Positions 29,892-41,913 of a stretch of DNA of 64,000 bases are shown piece after piece. The translations under genes and the position numbers were made by a program. Each line of letters starts with the position of its first letter. Within the stretch, counting starts at the first letter, position 1. This DNA comes from Larimichthys crocea (lineage: Eukaryota > Chordata > Actinopteri > Sciaenidae), in the NCBI RefSeq assembly GCF_000972845.2, contig NC_040012.1, positions 12,770,930 to 12,834,929 of the forward strand. The letters are read 5' to 3'. The notes below the pieces were generated by a model. That model was not told where the DNA came from and made no database searches. It saw only the letters and a list, made by a program, of their open reading frames with translations.

Positions 29892-30112
29892 TGAGGTTTG
29901 TCGACTGTGGCCGAGGTGGTCTGCTGCGGTTTGAATGCAGTAACCCATCAGACTTCCGGATAGAGGCCGACGGAGTAGTTTATGCTGCCAGGAGTATTCA
30001 GCACTCTACTCTCCCCGCATTGCCGGTGTTGATCAAGGCCAGCGACACCACCACTCAGCAGGAATGGGTGACTCAAGTCAGGCTGATGCCCTCCACACAC
30101 TCCAGCCAGCAG
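29892..30112 (+). CDS. cdh2: cdh2 exon: cadherin prodomain (probable exon 3)
   Basis: Encodes residues 1-74, beginning inside a Val codon (phase 1) with the prodomain pattern VRFVDCGRGGLLRFECS and a later YAARSIQ block. The acceptor is CTCTCACAG and the donor CAG/GTGAAT; it ends in phase 0. The prodomain keeps the precursor from adhering until it is removed. This domain diverges fastest among classical cadherins, yet the F-x-x-C start and the V-Y-A-x-R-S block remain clear. It is the first cdh2 exon visible in the window. Confidence 0.93.
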
Positions 30113-30789
30113 GTGAATATACATTAACCACTTCCATAACGTCTCTAACTTGTTTTTCAATTGCCTGACTGATGTTACTGCCGTAGAAAGGTGGAATGAT
30201 CAATTCTCTCCTCACAACAAATAACTTACGCTTATTAGGCATACTGCACATCCACAGATGACTAGTTCTCTAAATTGTAGCAGGTGTTCCGTGAGATTGG
30301 ATGGATGCTTGCTAATTAAAACTTAATGTGTCAATTTACTAGGAGCACAAACATATACTCAGCACGGTCAGTGGGTAGCAAGAGCAGATGCAAAATGGCT
30401 CCTCATAAAGTTGATTTCAGTGAGCATGCCTTGTGATTGTGAGGTTATTGCCTTATCATCCAAAAGGGGACATACCTCTTTCGGTGCTTTGGAAGACAGG
30501 AAGCATCTGTCTGAGCCGTCGAGCGCCGCTCTAATCGTTCCGCTGGACGTGTTGCGCGGTCATCTGCAATTAGTTAAAATGACCATGTGCTCGTAAGTCA
30601 ACATTGTGGTTGGCTCAGGATCAGAGGAAGTGCACAGAAAAAGCACCGTGCATGTCGTATCCGTCTGCATCGTAACCAGGAAATGAAAAGAAGCTCTAAA
30701 GGCCATGTTATTGTAGAGGTTTCAACTTCAGTGCCAGTGGATTATATGACCCTGTTCAATTAGATAATATCTGTTGCTTTAAACTGACG

Positions 30790-30791
<2 letters not shown>

Positions 30792-30827
<36 letters not shown>
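30792..30827. repeat. (CA)n microsatellite
   Basis: About 18 uninterrupted AC units in the intron between the two prodomain exons; likely polymorphic in length. Confidence 0.95.
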
Positions 30828-30829
<2 letters not shown>

Positions 30830-33103
30830 CTCTCAACTCTGAGCTCCCCTCTATCCTGACCAATTCTGTAGGGGTATAAGCCTTTATGTGAATTTGTTAA
30901 TAATCACTGCTGTAAGATTTTCAGTCATTAGCCTTCTTGTGTCTTAATGAACACCACCACACCCCCCAAATGCAATAAGTGTGTTTACTTAACTGTATTA
31001 GAGGGATAAAAAAGAACTGCACATTGATCTTTGTATAACAAATAGTCACAAGTGGCCATTTCCAAATGTGCAGCACAGCAGATAATCTCAGGAAAGGCAG
31101 GCGTCATATTTTATGTTCGGCGCAGATTAAAAGTTAATACCGACTGTTATGTGTAGTTACCGTCTGTACTCTGGGCGCAGTGGTCTGCTGGGCCGACATT
31201 AAACTTGTAGCCGGTAATGGTTTCATAGCTTTTCAAAACACCATCGTTAGCCGCTGACACTCATTTGCTGTAGGGACTTGTGCAGGTATGTGATTTTAAT
31301 GATACCATCAGTCATTGCTGTTGGTTGGTGAAATGCAAATGCATACTTCTCCCAAACAGGTACACACAGACTTTCAGTAGGTTGTTTTTAATTAAAGTTT
31401 TAAGATTAAAGTCACAGCCTCACATTGGCTACAGATGTGTATTCAAATTAACAGCTGTATCATTAGCAGCCATATTCTGATCTGCATCTACAGCGATGGG
31501 GTGTTTTCCCCTTCTTATTTAAATCAGGGATTGACTTTTTCCCGAATCGTGCCCGTTTATGAGGTCATGAACAGTTGTCTTCCTCACAGCATAATCATTG
31601 TCATGAATCATCACGCATCTCTTAATCACATCAGCGATTACATTTTTCATTAGTTCGTGAATGCGGCAGCCTTTGGGAAACATTTTAATCAATGACAACC
31701 AAACAATATCCTCATTAACATGAGAGGGTCCTCACCCACTATCTCCACCTCTTTGAGAACCTCTGCTCAGCCACAGTCCGTGAGGAGAAAACGTTTTCTT
31801 TGTCTGAAAGAGAGCATTTTTGTAAAAGGGCAAATACACACATGCCTAATCCTTCTCACACACACCCAGGCCATCACTCAGCCTAACACTCTCCTGGACT
31901 GAGGAAGTAGACTACTAGTCAGAAGATGGAGGTGGTTCAGAGAGTGTGGATAGGTGCAGACCTCCAGCGCAGCAGAGATAGATGGGTGTTAGGCTGAACA
32001 AACCCACCATGCCATTCATCATTCCAGACACAGGTTGCAAATAATTACTGCTCTCACTCGCGCCCGTTTTAATAGGGTAATAGATATTTCTGAAGCATGC
32101 TCCTTCGCTATCTGTGCACTTGCCTCTCTGCATTTCCAATGTGTGAAAGCAGTATAATCGGATTTCAAACATGATTAGTGGAAGCTCTTCGACAGCTCCC
32201 CAGATGTCAGAGGAGGGGAGCGTGGGATGTGGGTCACAGTATAAGGTGGCAAAGTGGTAATTAATTTCTGTTTGCATAGGACACTTTGTCGTAGTTTGTA
32301 GGACTCGACTACTTCACAACCAATCAACATATAGATGATTAAAGGCAGGAGCAGGGAAAATACTTCAAGGGACATGACAGTTCCATTGAAATCCCAGCTA
32401 TCATTCATTGACATTGACAGACTTTACATATTGTTTTTCTGTTTTCCTTCCTGCCTTGTTTTGTTCAAGGTTATTTTAAGTTTTTCTGGCACTACTTCAG
32501 CCTCCCCAGTCTCTGGAGCGGCATCGGCAATTTGAGCCATCTGTGTGTTTAGTGTCTGGCTTGCAGGTAGCATCCTCCTTTGTTTCAAATCTCATTCATT
32601 ACAGGCGAGGGAGGATGGCAGATCCATTATGGAAGCTGGTCTGTCTGTGTGGGTGCATTTTATCAGGACATAAGAAGAGGTCTGCCATTTAAAAGCAAAC
32701 GAGCGCTGGCGCTGTGCGGCCTGCTGCAGTCGCCAAACAGTAGCCACCCCAAAGAGTTTCAAGGCATATCGTCACACGCTGTGCTGTAGATATTTTAAGC
32801 TACAAAGAAAGTGAAAACTAATGGATCGTTTGATTGAACACACATTCTGAATAGGTATTAAATGACATTTGGAGGTGTTTATTAGATTTTTCTTTTTGCT
32901 CACCACATCAATTCACTTTTTGTGTAATTTAAAAAAAGGAAAGGTCATTGTTGTCATCGTCACTGCCCACAGTGCCATTTGTTGCAGTAAGGTGTCACTT
33001 CATTATGTTGGTTGGCGTGTGGTGCTGTTGATTGTATCTTAATGGTTACATGATCAGGATTAAGGCTTTCATTTCTGCAGGATAAACATAATGAGAGTCT
33101 CAG

Positions 33104-33630
33104 CAGCCATGCTGGCAGTTATGCGCGGCACAGCAGTGCTTTGAGCGAAAGGCGGTCAGCATGCTAACCCTTTTTTTTTTTTTACAGTGACAATGCTAGT
33201 AGGGTTCAGCAGATATAATGTTTACCACCATCTTATTTTAGTGTGCTAACTAGCTAATAAACACAAATGCCTTGACATCTCATTAGTTTTCCAACTACTA
33301 ATCATGAAGCAAAGTACTGGACAAATTAAAATTTGATGATGATGATAGCTCAAGATTTTAAAAAAATGAGAAATCAATGTGTGTACCTAATTTTAGCGCA
33401 ATCCATTCAATAGTTGTTGAGCCATTTATGACTGTAACGCCAAACCACAAATGTGAGCCTTATGGTGCTTGAGGAAAATTTAGTAGATCACTGAAGCCAT
33501 CATACTCTTGAGAACACGAATGGACCGTGAAAAAATTAAACGGCCACCATCGAATATATTTCAATCTGTAGTGGGACGACCAACCAACATTGTCATACAT
33601 CGAGCCATGCCGGTAGCGTGGCTAAAAATG
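33104..33630 (+). mobile_element. Percomorph interspersed repeat (non-autonomous, decayed)
   Basis: Matches a repeat I recognise from many percomorph genomes: a block with GTGCTTTGAGC and GTCAGCATGCTAAC, then CAGATATAATGTTTACCACC, a middle AAAGTACTGGACAAATTAAA, then CAATCCATTCAATAGTTGTT and an end ATCGAGCCATGC followed by TAGCGTGGCTAAAAA. It has no reading frame, and an internal T run interrupts it. The class of its parent element is not clear to me. The copy is diverged by indels, so it is old. Recognition is from memory and would be settled by a repeat-library search. Confidence 0.75.
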
Positions 33631-33702
33631 CGTGTACCTATATTTTACTTCATAAATGCAATCACTACATAGTTCTTGAATAAATCATTTTCCTTTTCAC
33701 AG

Positions 33703-33870
33703 GTCGAGGAAGTTGCTGTCCCTCCAGTCATGTCCAAGGATTTGAGGGAAATAGCATTTCCATCACGAAACACAGACAGCCAACTGAAACGCATGAAGAG
33801 AGACTGGGTCATCCCCCCAATCAATGTCCCAGAGAACTCACGAGGCCCATTCCCGCAAGAGCTTGTCCGG
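33703..33870 (+). CDS. cdh2: cdh2 exon: prodomain end, furin site, start of EC1
   Basis: Encodes 56 residues (75-130), phase 0 at both ends. The RMKR protease motif lies at 33790-33801 and is followed directly by Asp-Trp, the N-terminus of the mature adhesive protein. The next residues, [18 protein letters not shown], are the EC1 strand-swap segment with Trp2 and the first calcium-ligand Glu (PEN). Acceptor TTTTCACAG, donor CGG/GTAACG. This segment is nearly invariant in N- and R-cadherins, so it fixes the type I classical class but not the paralogue. Confidence 0.97.
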
Positions 33871-34619
33871 GTAACGTAGCTCACCCAAGCACATACATGC
33901 ACAGATGCGCACACACGCACACTCAAACCCCCGCCCCCATCTCACAGCTTCAAAGAAAATGCTTTTTGCTTGATATGACAACCTTGTAGGTCCCCGTTGC
34001 CCTGAGCTCTCACTCAGAGGGTCACAGACATGAGACTCATGCCTTCAACAAAATGCTTCATATTTACAGCACTTTGCTAAAGGTCAGGGCTCTTTTTTTC
34101 CCGCTGTATTATTTATCTTTTGTTTCAGGGGGCGGTCTGTACCAATGTAACCTGGCATTATTTAGAAGTAGAGAGAAATCTGAAGAGCTCACCATCGCAA
34201 TTGTTCCTTGGTTGCCTGTTGAGATTTTACACCCCTTTTATCTTGGCTCAAGGACACACAAGGCCCAATCCATTTACATCAATTCTCTGGTCAGGGCTCA
34301 GTGTGGGTGGCAAGCAATACTCGGGACAGCTAAGAAATGGATCCTTTTTCAGCATATTACGATGACTTCTTTACAGAGTGTTAAGCCCTGGACATTTGTA
34401 TGTATTATATTTAGTTCTGCCATATTAGAAGGGATGTTTCAGGGCTTTAGTGGATGATACCAGGATGAGGAAATACTCTGTTTGTTCAGCATGAATCCAG
34501 GTTGTAGGCACAGAGGGTCTATGCTTGCATGGCAAACAGAATAGACAGCACCGCCAAGGCAGACCTTCAATACTAAACTGACACACACACACTTTTTTGT
34601 CTAGGAACATGTGACAGGA

Positions 34620-34640
34620 TTTTTTTTTTTTTTTTTTTTT
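34620..34640. repeat. T homopolymer, 21 bases
   Basis: Uninterrupted T run in the 967-base intron before the EC1 core exon, about 200 bases upstream of the acceptor. Length may be unreliable because homopolymers are error-prone. Confidence 0.9.
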
Positions 34641-34837
34641 ACTGTTTTTAAACCCTATGGGGTCCATTGTTAACAGTTAGTCATTGAGTAATTAAAAATT
34701 AAATATGAAAAATAACCCTCACTGTGGTTATTTGTTTGTTTGTTTGTTTACACAAAGGAACAACCTCCAGAATCCAGTTTTATTGAGGGTCCAGTTATTG
34801 TTTTCAAGCTTTCATTAACAAATCTTTACCCCCACAG

Positions 34838-34993
34838 ATCCGGTCTGACCATGACAAAAGCCGCTCCCTCAGATACAGTGTGACAGGCCCTGGAGCTGAC
34901 CAGCCTCCCACCGGCATCTTCATTATCGACCCGATCTCTGGAGAGCTATCTGTCAACAAGCCCCTGGACCGAGAGCACATCCCCAACTTCCAT
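34838..34993 (+). CDS. cdh2: cdh2 exon: EC1 core
   Basis: Encodes 52 residues (131-182), phase 0 at both ends, from [19 protein letters not shown] through the PLDRE calcium-binding motif. The [13 protein letters not shown] block matches N-cadherin better than R-cadherin, which has a methionine-containing block there. Acceptor CCCCCACAG, donor CAT/GTAAGT. The 967-base intron upstream contains a 21-base T run; the 1261-base intron downstream contains a GT microsatellite. Confidence 0.97.
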
Positions 34994-35694
34994 GTAAGTC
35001 AGACACAATAAATTATTTAAAACCGAACCTCTTTAAACGATATCATTTAGAATTTGCAAAGAGTGTTTCCAGCCTGCTTTATCAAGAGAAATGAGTCTGG
35101 TGGTGCTGTACATTCCTGCCAGTTGGAATGTGCTCAATGGTCACGTGTAAGCCAAACCGTGTCCTCGGACTCAATGAAGACTGAGATCTCCTTGGAAATC
35201 TGACTTGTTCGTCTGGGAATTCAAAGGATTTAATGTGATGTTTTTGAAAGAACTGAGTCTATGTGCTACGCTTCGATAACCTCTAGCTCCGTTCTGCCTT
35301 ATTCTTGCTGTAAAATTTAATGCTATCTATTCATGTGCTTTAACAAAAAAAAGGGAGGCAAGCAGAACTGTAGTTAAAGTGAAATGACAGTGATCCTTGA
35401 AGGTCATGAAAGTCTTTCACAGAAGAAAACCTTCATGGATGTTCATACATCGAATCAGGCTGGGCTGTAAACGAGCTGTAAGCTATACACTTGACACTGT
35501 AACATGCAGTATAATTCACAGATTAATATACACTTGAATTAGTTTGTAAGGTATAGCACGCAACGACATGTGATGCTGTTCATAGCCTGTATATTTTCAA
35601 TATATACTGCTGTAGATGTATTTATTCTCAAGCTCAAGATCTAGATAATATGATATAAATACAAAATATAAGTGTATCAGTGTGTTAATCTTGC

Positions 35695-35697
<3 letters not shown>

Positions 35698-35725
<28 letters not shown>
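35698..35725. repeat. (GT)n microsatellite
   Basis: Fourteen GT units in the intron before the HAV exon. Confidence 0.95.
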
Positions 35726-36254
35726 CAGTGTGCATGCAGGAAAGATGCACTTGAAGTTTAAAAAATAAAAAATGCATCAGATCAGAGTTGTTTTTGTAAA
35801 ACAGAACTGAACTTGTTCTCACCCGGTGTAGACAACGGTACTGAATAAAATCAGAGTGCACCTGTTTCATGAGACGACTCTAAAAATGCAGCTAAAAGGC
35901 TTGTGTGTGTGTGGTGGTGTTTTTTTTTTTGAGCAATTCAACATTGTTCTGATTAAATCCAATCAGTTGCCCTGCACATGCTAGTTATTCGTGCGAAAAA
36001 TGTGTTCTTAAAAAAAAAACAGAATTCCTCTCTCGGTCACGGTAGTCTGAATACAAAGGGTTTTTTTTTTTCTGAATCGTTTTCTCTTCTACATACAGTA
36101 AATTCTTTTCAGTGATGAGTAGCTGGGTTAATTATCTCAGCAGTTCAGCGCGTGACACTGAGTGAGTGTTGTGCCCCAATGTAATGTTTGAACTGTGGTG
36201 AATCATCTGAGCTTGAACAGTGTTACAGTCCAGATGTGTTTGTGTTCCCTCCAG

Positions 36255-36399
36255 CTGAGAGCTCACGCAGTGGACCTGAACGGCAACCAGGTAGAAAACC
36301 CTATTGACATTGTGATCAATGTGATCGACATGAACGACAACAGACCAGAGTTCACTCACCAGATTTGGAACGGCACTGTTCCAGAGGGTTCCAAGCCAG
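36255..36399 (+). CDS. cdh2: cdh2 exon: HAV motif and EC1-EC2 linker
   Basis: Encodes residues 183-230 plus one base of Gly231 (145 nt, ends in phase 1). [11 protein letters not shown] carries the classical-cadherin HAV motif (bases 36264-36272), followed by the DMNDNRPEF calcium linker and an N-glycosylation sequon NGT. Acceptor CCCTCCAG, donor CCAG/GTAATA. The [17 protein letters not shown] run is typical of N-cadherin. Confidence 0.97.
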
Positions 36400-36714
36400 G
36401 TAATAATATACTACACAATATACTATATGAAGCCTAGCACAGCTTGATATTGTATGAGCAGCTGATGAGCTGTAGTCTGAGCCTCATGCTGCTATAATGT
36501 TAGCAGATCAAACAGCATTGATGGCATTCCTGGGGTGCACTCTTTGTTAACTTTGCTTTTCATGTGTTTGAAGTAATAGGTGGTATTCACAAGAAAGAAT
36601 ATTGGATGTCTATAATAAAAAAACTGTAAATCTAACAGTGTTCTATGCAGTGCTATTAATTTAGCTTCTAACATAAAGATATTTGCATCTTGGCTTGGTC
36701 TTTATTTCCCACAG

Positions 36715-36887
36715 GAACATTTGTTATGACCGTGACATCTGTTGACAAAGACGACCCCAAGACAGCTAATGGGATGCTGCGCTACAAGATCCTGTCTCAG
36801 AACCCAGAGAGTCCAACCTCCAATATGTTCACCATCAACAATAAAACAGGAGGCATCATTACTGTGGCGGCAGGCCTGGACAGAGAG
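36715..36887 (+). CDS. cdh2: cdh2 exon: EC2 first half
   Basis: Encodes the rest of Gly231 and residues 232-288 (173 nt), starting [14 protein letters not shown] and ending AAGLDRE, the EC2 LDRE calcium motif. Acceptor TTTCCCACAG. The donor GAG/GTTTGT has T at intron position +3, so it departs from the GTAAG/GTGAG consensus, but the reading frame resumes exactly in the next exon. The upstream intron is only 315 bases. Confidence 0.96.
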
Positions 36888-38201
36888 GTTTGTCGTTGCT
36901 TCTTTTTGTTGCCTTGCATTAGTTTTCTCTCTCTTTACCTTCTTGTATCTCAGCTTTCTTTCTTTTGATTTTATACAGCCTAATCCCTTTTAAGTGCCTG
37001 TGAATGTAGACTTATAATAAACAATGGTATCGTCATTTAAAGACTTTAATTAGCAAGGCTATCCATTGTGTTAATGAATTTTCCTTTCCTGTTACAGATG
37101 TAGAACAACATGCTCATGTTTATACAAATAGGCTATACATTTTTTTAAATATGGTGACAAAACACAGCATGAGTGTATTTGCTAATATCCAGAATGTCTG
37201 AAAACTAATGAGGCAAAGTGAATTTTTCTGATTACCAGCTAAATGAGAAAGTAGAAATGGACTTGGCTGTTTCACACTTATTTACTCCTACAAGGAGGCA
37301 GTGTGCATCACCGAGCAGCTAAATGTTTCCCTTCCTTCATTCTCGCCTTCTCCGCCGTTCTTTTTCTAAAGCAGAAGCATTCTCTTTCTCTCTGTTTCCT
37401 GTGCTGTAAATGCTTCAACTCTCTGCCATTTAATTGGACCTCATGGTGGTTCGAGAAAATAAATAAAATAATACAGAAAGCTGGAGCCAGTTGGTGAAAT
37501 TCTAGTGAGGGCAATCTGGCTAGGTGGCCGCTCAATCACTTCCACCCTGGGGCTGCCGTTTTATGTCCACCAGTTGCCACCATGAAAGTAATTTGCCCGA
37601 CTCTCATTACCTAGCAACTGGTCTGTCACCTGAGTGGCTTTTAATGTGAGGAGTCATTTGTTAGCTTCATGGCAGTGTTCATAGCAAAGGTGCAGGTTTC
37701 ACACACACAAACTCCCCCATAGAGAATAAATCAGATTTATATAAAACCCACCATTAGTCATCATAATTAAGAAGCCAGCGAGTTCAGATTTGTTTCATTT
37801 TAGGTGAACACACAAATACTGATGTGCGTTGAGTACGCAGCTTATTAAGGACACTTGTGAAATCTGCAGTAGTCCATAAATAAATAAATAAATCCTTTTG
37901 TTGTTAAAATGTTCAGTTTTTACTGACAATTTGTCAACTCCATGGTCATTTTAAAGGCTGTGGTTTGTGGCAGTGTAGCGTTGAACTTCATTGTATTGAC
38001 TGTTTTTTTGTTGTTGTTTTTTTTTTTCCAAATGATTTACATAAGATAAAGGTAGATAAATTATTTTAATTATTATTATTGGATCAAATTAAATGCTAAT
38101 TCAGTGAGTAAAAACACATTCTACGTGGCAAGAGAACTGATGACATTGTTTACAGAAGTGTGTTTTAATCCTGCTATTTCTTCTCTTCCCTTTCCCTGCA
38201 G

Positions 38202-38339
38202 AAAGTGCCTCAGTACACACTGATCATCCAGGCCACTGACATGGAGGGCAACCCCATGTACGGCCTCTCCAACACAGCCACTGCTGTCATCAGAGTCACT
38301 GACATTAACGACAACCCACCAGAGTTTACTTCTGAGACG
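38202..38339 (+). CDS. cdh2: cdh2 exon: EC2 second half and EC2-EC3 linker
   Basis: Encodes 46 residues (289-334), phase 0 at both ends: [18 protein letters not shown] then [10 protein letters not shown] and the DINDNPPEF linker. Acceptor TTTCCCTGCAG, donor ACG/GTAAGA. The DMEGN and DINDNPP motifs supply calcium ligands. The intron before it (1314 bases) shows no repeat I recognise. Confidence 0.97.
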
Positions 38340-38816
38340 GTAAGAAACAAACTCATATCTGACACATCACAGTAATCTTAGTGCAAGGAAAGCACAGCAA
38401 GGACCCCTATTTCACCTCATTGTGGATATATTCACTCAACCGTCACTTCTGCTCACTTACCTAGTTCTGCTTGCCCAGCGTTTCTGAAGCCATACAGATA
38501 TACAAGTAGCCAGCCACGCGTAAAGTGTTATATCCCCCTCCAAATGTTGACACATGCAACTACGGGGATGTCTACTGGAGTGAAAGAGGCACTTACTGTG
38601 CCTGCGAATCACTGAAATTTGTAATGCCACCGTTGTGCTATCAGGGGAGGACAGGGAATGAGATGACCATGACGACATGATAAGTTACCTTAGATGTCTA
38701 TTTACCCTGGATTGGTCCTGCTGTGCTGTGTGTGGCGGGGCTCCGTGTATTTTCTGCTGCCACAGCAGTATCACTAACAGTGCGCTGCTCTGTACGTTCA
38801 TGGTTTATTCATGCAG

Positions 38817-39002
38817 TTTTTCGGCGAGGTGCCTGAAAACCGTGTGAATGTCATTGTGGCCAACCTGACGGTGACTGACAAGGACCAGCCCAACACGCCT
38901 GCCTGGAATGCTGTCTACAAAATCACCGGGGGCGACCCCACCGGCAGGTTCTCTGTGCCCACTGATCCGACCACTAACGAGGGCCTGGTAACAGTCGTCA
39001 AG
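38817..39002 (+). CDS. cdh2: cdh2 exon: EC3 first part
   Basis: Encodes 62 residues (335-396), phase 0 at both ends: [19 protein letters not shown], then [20 protein letters not shown] and [10 protein letters not shown]. Contains the EC3 PEN and DKDQP motifs and an NLT glycosylation sequon. Acceptor ATTCATGCAG, donor AAG/GTAAGG. The 186-nt length agrees with this exon of classical cadherins. Confidence 0.97.
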
Positions 39003-39605
39003 GTAAGGCTTCCTCTTCAAACTCCACCCCTTTAATCCCTTAGAGATGCATAGTGAATGTATGTTTATTATACTGAGAAGTTTGTGGGTGGCATTATCTT
39101 CCTGTATCCCCTTATATATATTTATTTTTTTATTTGTTTGTTATGCACCGAAATAACAAGGCAAATTTCAAATATTTGGACACCTACTTAATAATCATTT
39201 GTTTGAAGAATGAAAGCATACTGTACTGATTAAACTGAAGATCCCTGCAGCAGATTTTTGTCTGTTTTGTAACAGCTGTTAAATGTTATATTAAAACACA
39301 CTTTTAAAATCCAGAACACATTTTGTATTGACATTGGTTGGCTGCACAGCTCTTACCCCGGCGTTCATGCTGTTGTAGATCCATCAACTGACCACAAAAG
39401 GATACAGTCTCTTTATCTCATCTCTTTGTCTATTGTGAGCTTCCACAATAAGGTTTTCTCAGACAAGAGGAAGAAAAAGCTTTAATTCTTTTAGTTGCTG
39501 TCTCACCAGTCTCAGATTACCAAAGACGTAATGTTATTTCCTTTTGGGCTCTTTTATTCCGCATTTTGATACGTGACTCACAGTGCGTAATACTCTCTTT
39601 TGCAG

Positions 39606-39859
39606 CCTATCGACTATGAAATCAGTAGGACGTATGTGCTGACAGTGGAAGCAAGGAATGAGGTTCCCCTGGCCAGAGGCATCCATTCTCCTCGTCAGTC
39701 CACCGCCACCGTCTCCATCAGAGTGATGGATCTCAACGAGAGTCCCTACTTCGAGCCCAACCCCAAACTCATTAGACTGGAGGAGGGAATGTTGCCCGAG
39801 TCAATGCTGACCACGTTTACTGCACAGGACCCTGATCGCTTCATGCAGCAAAGCATCAG
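39606..39859 (+). CDS. cdh2: cdh2 exon: EC3 end, EC3-EC4 linker, EC4 start
   Basis: Encodes residues 397-480 plus two bases of Arg481 (254 nt, ends in phase 2). [20 protein letters not shown] is followed by the linker DLNESPYF and the EC4 start [12 protein letters not shown] and FTAQDPDRF. The Asn-Glu form of the linker (rather than Asn-Asp-Asn) is usual here in N-cadherin; human has a NENPYF version. In this fish the Ser creates an N-E-S sequon followed by Pro. Acceptor CTTTTGCAG, donor CAG/GTAGCT. Confidence 0.96.
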
Positions 39860-40702
39860 GTAGCTTTTACAGTAAAAAGGAAAGGGTTGAGTGCTGCATG
39901 ATTGAAAGTTTACTCACGAGTCTCAGATGTGGAAAATTTGAAGAATTTGCCGAGCCTATAAAGTTAGCTTCATTTCCTTGAATCTGTTATCCCCTGTTAT
40001 CCAGCACAGATGTTTAAATCACACGTTTTATCACACATAAGGTGAAATAATTGGCATCAAACCAGCAGTGAGAATGCTGGTAGGTGTATCACTGATTACA
40101 CAGTGCTCTATGCATGAAACAGGAGTGACATACTGGGTTAAGATGACTTGCCATCCTCGCCACGTTCACTCTTTCTCAAATAACACTGTCGCCAGCATGT
40201 CTCCATCTCATTCTTGTTGAACAAGCTCTGTTTTTTTCCTTTTTGTCATCAGACGTCTTGCCTCACAGCTGTTTGGCTCTGGAAGAGTTTATCTGCCAGA
40301 AAAACAGTCCATGTGAAAAAAAGCTAGTTTTGTAATTCCACGGTTTGTCCTACAAATTAGTTTGAGATACTGGTAACAACAAGCCAGTTTGGCCTCCCCT
40401 GTGAGGCTGCTCTCAAAAGATGGAATAATTATGTAAAATGCATGACGGCTGAAATATTTATTCCGTGTAAATAAATAAAAACAAAAGCATTGTTAGAAGA
40501 AAGACACGCCAACATGGAAATTGAGACTAAATTCAGCAGCAAGATTTTCTTCTGCAGAAAACAGAATTGAACATTTTTAAACTTTCTCACTACATTTATA
40601 TTTTAAAAAAAGAACTTGCACATAATGCCAGGCTGAAAATTCAGCTTCATGTGATTACTCAGGGTTATTAATCACTGTGTAAACTTCTTTTTTTCCCTTC
40701 AG

Positions 40703-40845
40703 ATACTCCAAGCTCTCAGATCCAGCCAACTGGCTAAGGATTGACCCGAATACTGGCCGTATCACAACAATTGCCATTTTGGACAGAGAGTCACCATTTG
40801 TGAAGAACAGTTTGTACAATGCAACATTCCTGGCTACTGACAGCG
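40703..40845 (+). CDS. cdh2: cdh2 exon: EC4 middle
   Basis: Encodes the end of Arg481, residues 482-528 and the first base of Gly529 (143 nt): [20 protein letters not shown], then [11 protein letters not shown] and [10 protein letters not shown]. Carries the EC4 LDRE motif and a NAT glycosylation sequon. Acceptor TTCCCTTCAG, donor AGCG/GTATGT. Confidence 0.97.
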
Positions 40846-41913
40846 GTATGTAACCATTCAATTGGTACTGCAGTTGCCAAAAATACCTTTCTGAGCTCCT
40901 CCTGATGCACCAGTTACATGGTCTAGGTGTTTTAGCCAGGCTGTTACACAAGCACTCTATTCCAGGCCATTATTGTTAGAGCATTCAGGAGGACTTAATG
41001 CCACCTTTTCAAAAGGAAGCCTAGCGAATGTCTAACGTAGCCTACCTCTCAAAGGTCAATCTTCCACCTAGAATCACTTTGACTCCCTCTGTGATGTTTT
41101 TCACCTGAAACAAGTGCACAAATGCGCCGTATCTGTTTAAAAAGAGAGAGAGAGAAAAAGAAAACTATCTCAGTTACAGCGACAAAGACGTCCTCCATGC
41201 TTGAAGGTCAACCTTGTACCAGGCACTTGGCATGTCTGGAACACTGACCACCTTAGTTGAAGGTTAATGTGCTAGCCATCCCAGAACCATCCAGCATGTG
41301 GATATATTCACCTCTTCCTTGCACTGGCGGGATTTACCTCTGTTCAGGTTTACCCTGTTCTGCGGAGCATAGCTTAGGCCAATAGGCTTAAAAACTCTAC
41401 CAATAAAGAGGTTTCTCAGCATTAATGGGTCAGGATTGGATGACTAGCTCCTTTGAGCGTGGCCTGAATGGTAAAAAAGCCTCTTAGCTGAGTGAATACA
41501 TAGAGGAGCCTGAGAGGAGCGACAGTGGGCTCTGTTTGTCTGCTTTAGTATTCCCATCCCGCGTCCTTCGTCAGGAAGACGTTCTTCAGGCGCGTGTGCA
41601 CACACACACACCTACACACTACCCAAATGATTCTGATATCTTTCTCTTTCTGTCTACCTCCTCACTTGAGATTAGATTCTCAGATCAGTATGCAGTTTGG
41701 AAGGGTCTTCTCCCACTGGACTAAATAGCTGCTTAAAGCATGAGACTTAGAATAAAGTTCATACTTTACTTGTGTGTTTTGACTGCATAATGAGAGACAG
41801 CATTTCAATATTATATATTCCTATCCATATATACATTTGTTAAAAATGCCTCTTTTTTTCCCCCCATAAATATGTATATGCTTAGTGTGTGTTTCATCTT
41901 TTGACCCATGTAG

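Larger units (their letters stand above)
30113..33702 (+). other. cdh2 intron, 3.6 kb
   Basis: Non-coding between the two prodomain exons. It holds a CA microsatellite near 30.8 kb and, at its 3' end, a recognised percomorph interspersed repeat (about 33104-33630) only some 70 bases before the acceptor TTTTCACAG. The rest is unique-looking AT-rich DNA, with TAAT-rich stretches near 31.4-31.7 kb. Confidence 0.85.

Noticed and set aside
30421..30592. Possible cassette exon between TTGATTTCAG and CTC/GTAAGT
   Set aside because: In the phase 0 frame required it begins with TGA and is 172 nt, so it would shift the frame. The pyrimidine tract is weak. It could only be a poison exon and nothing else supports it.
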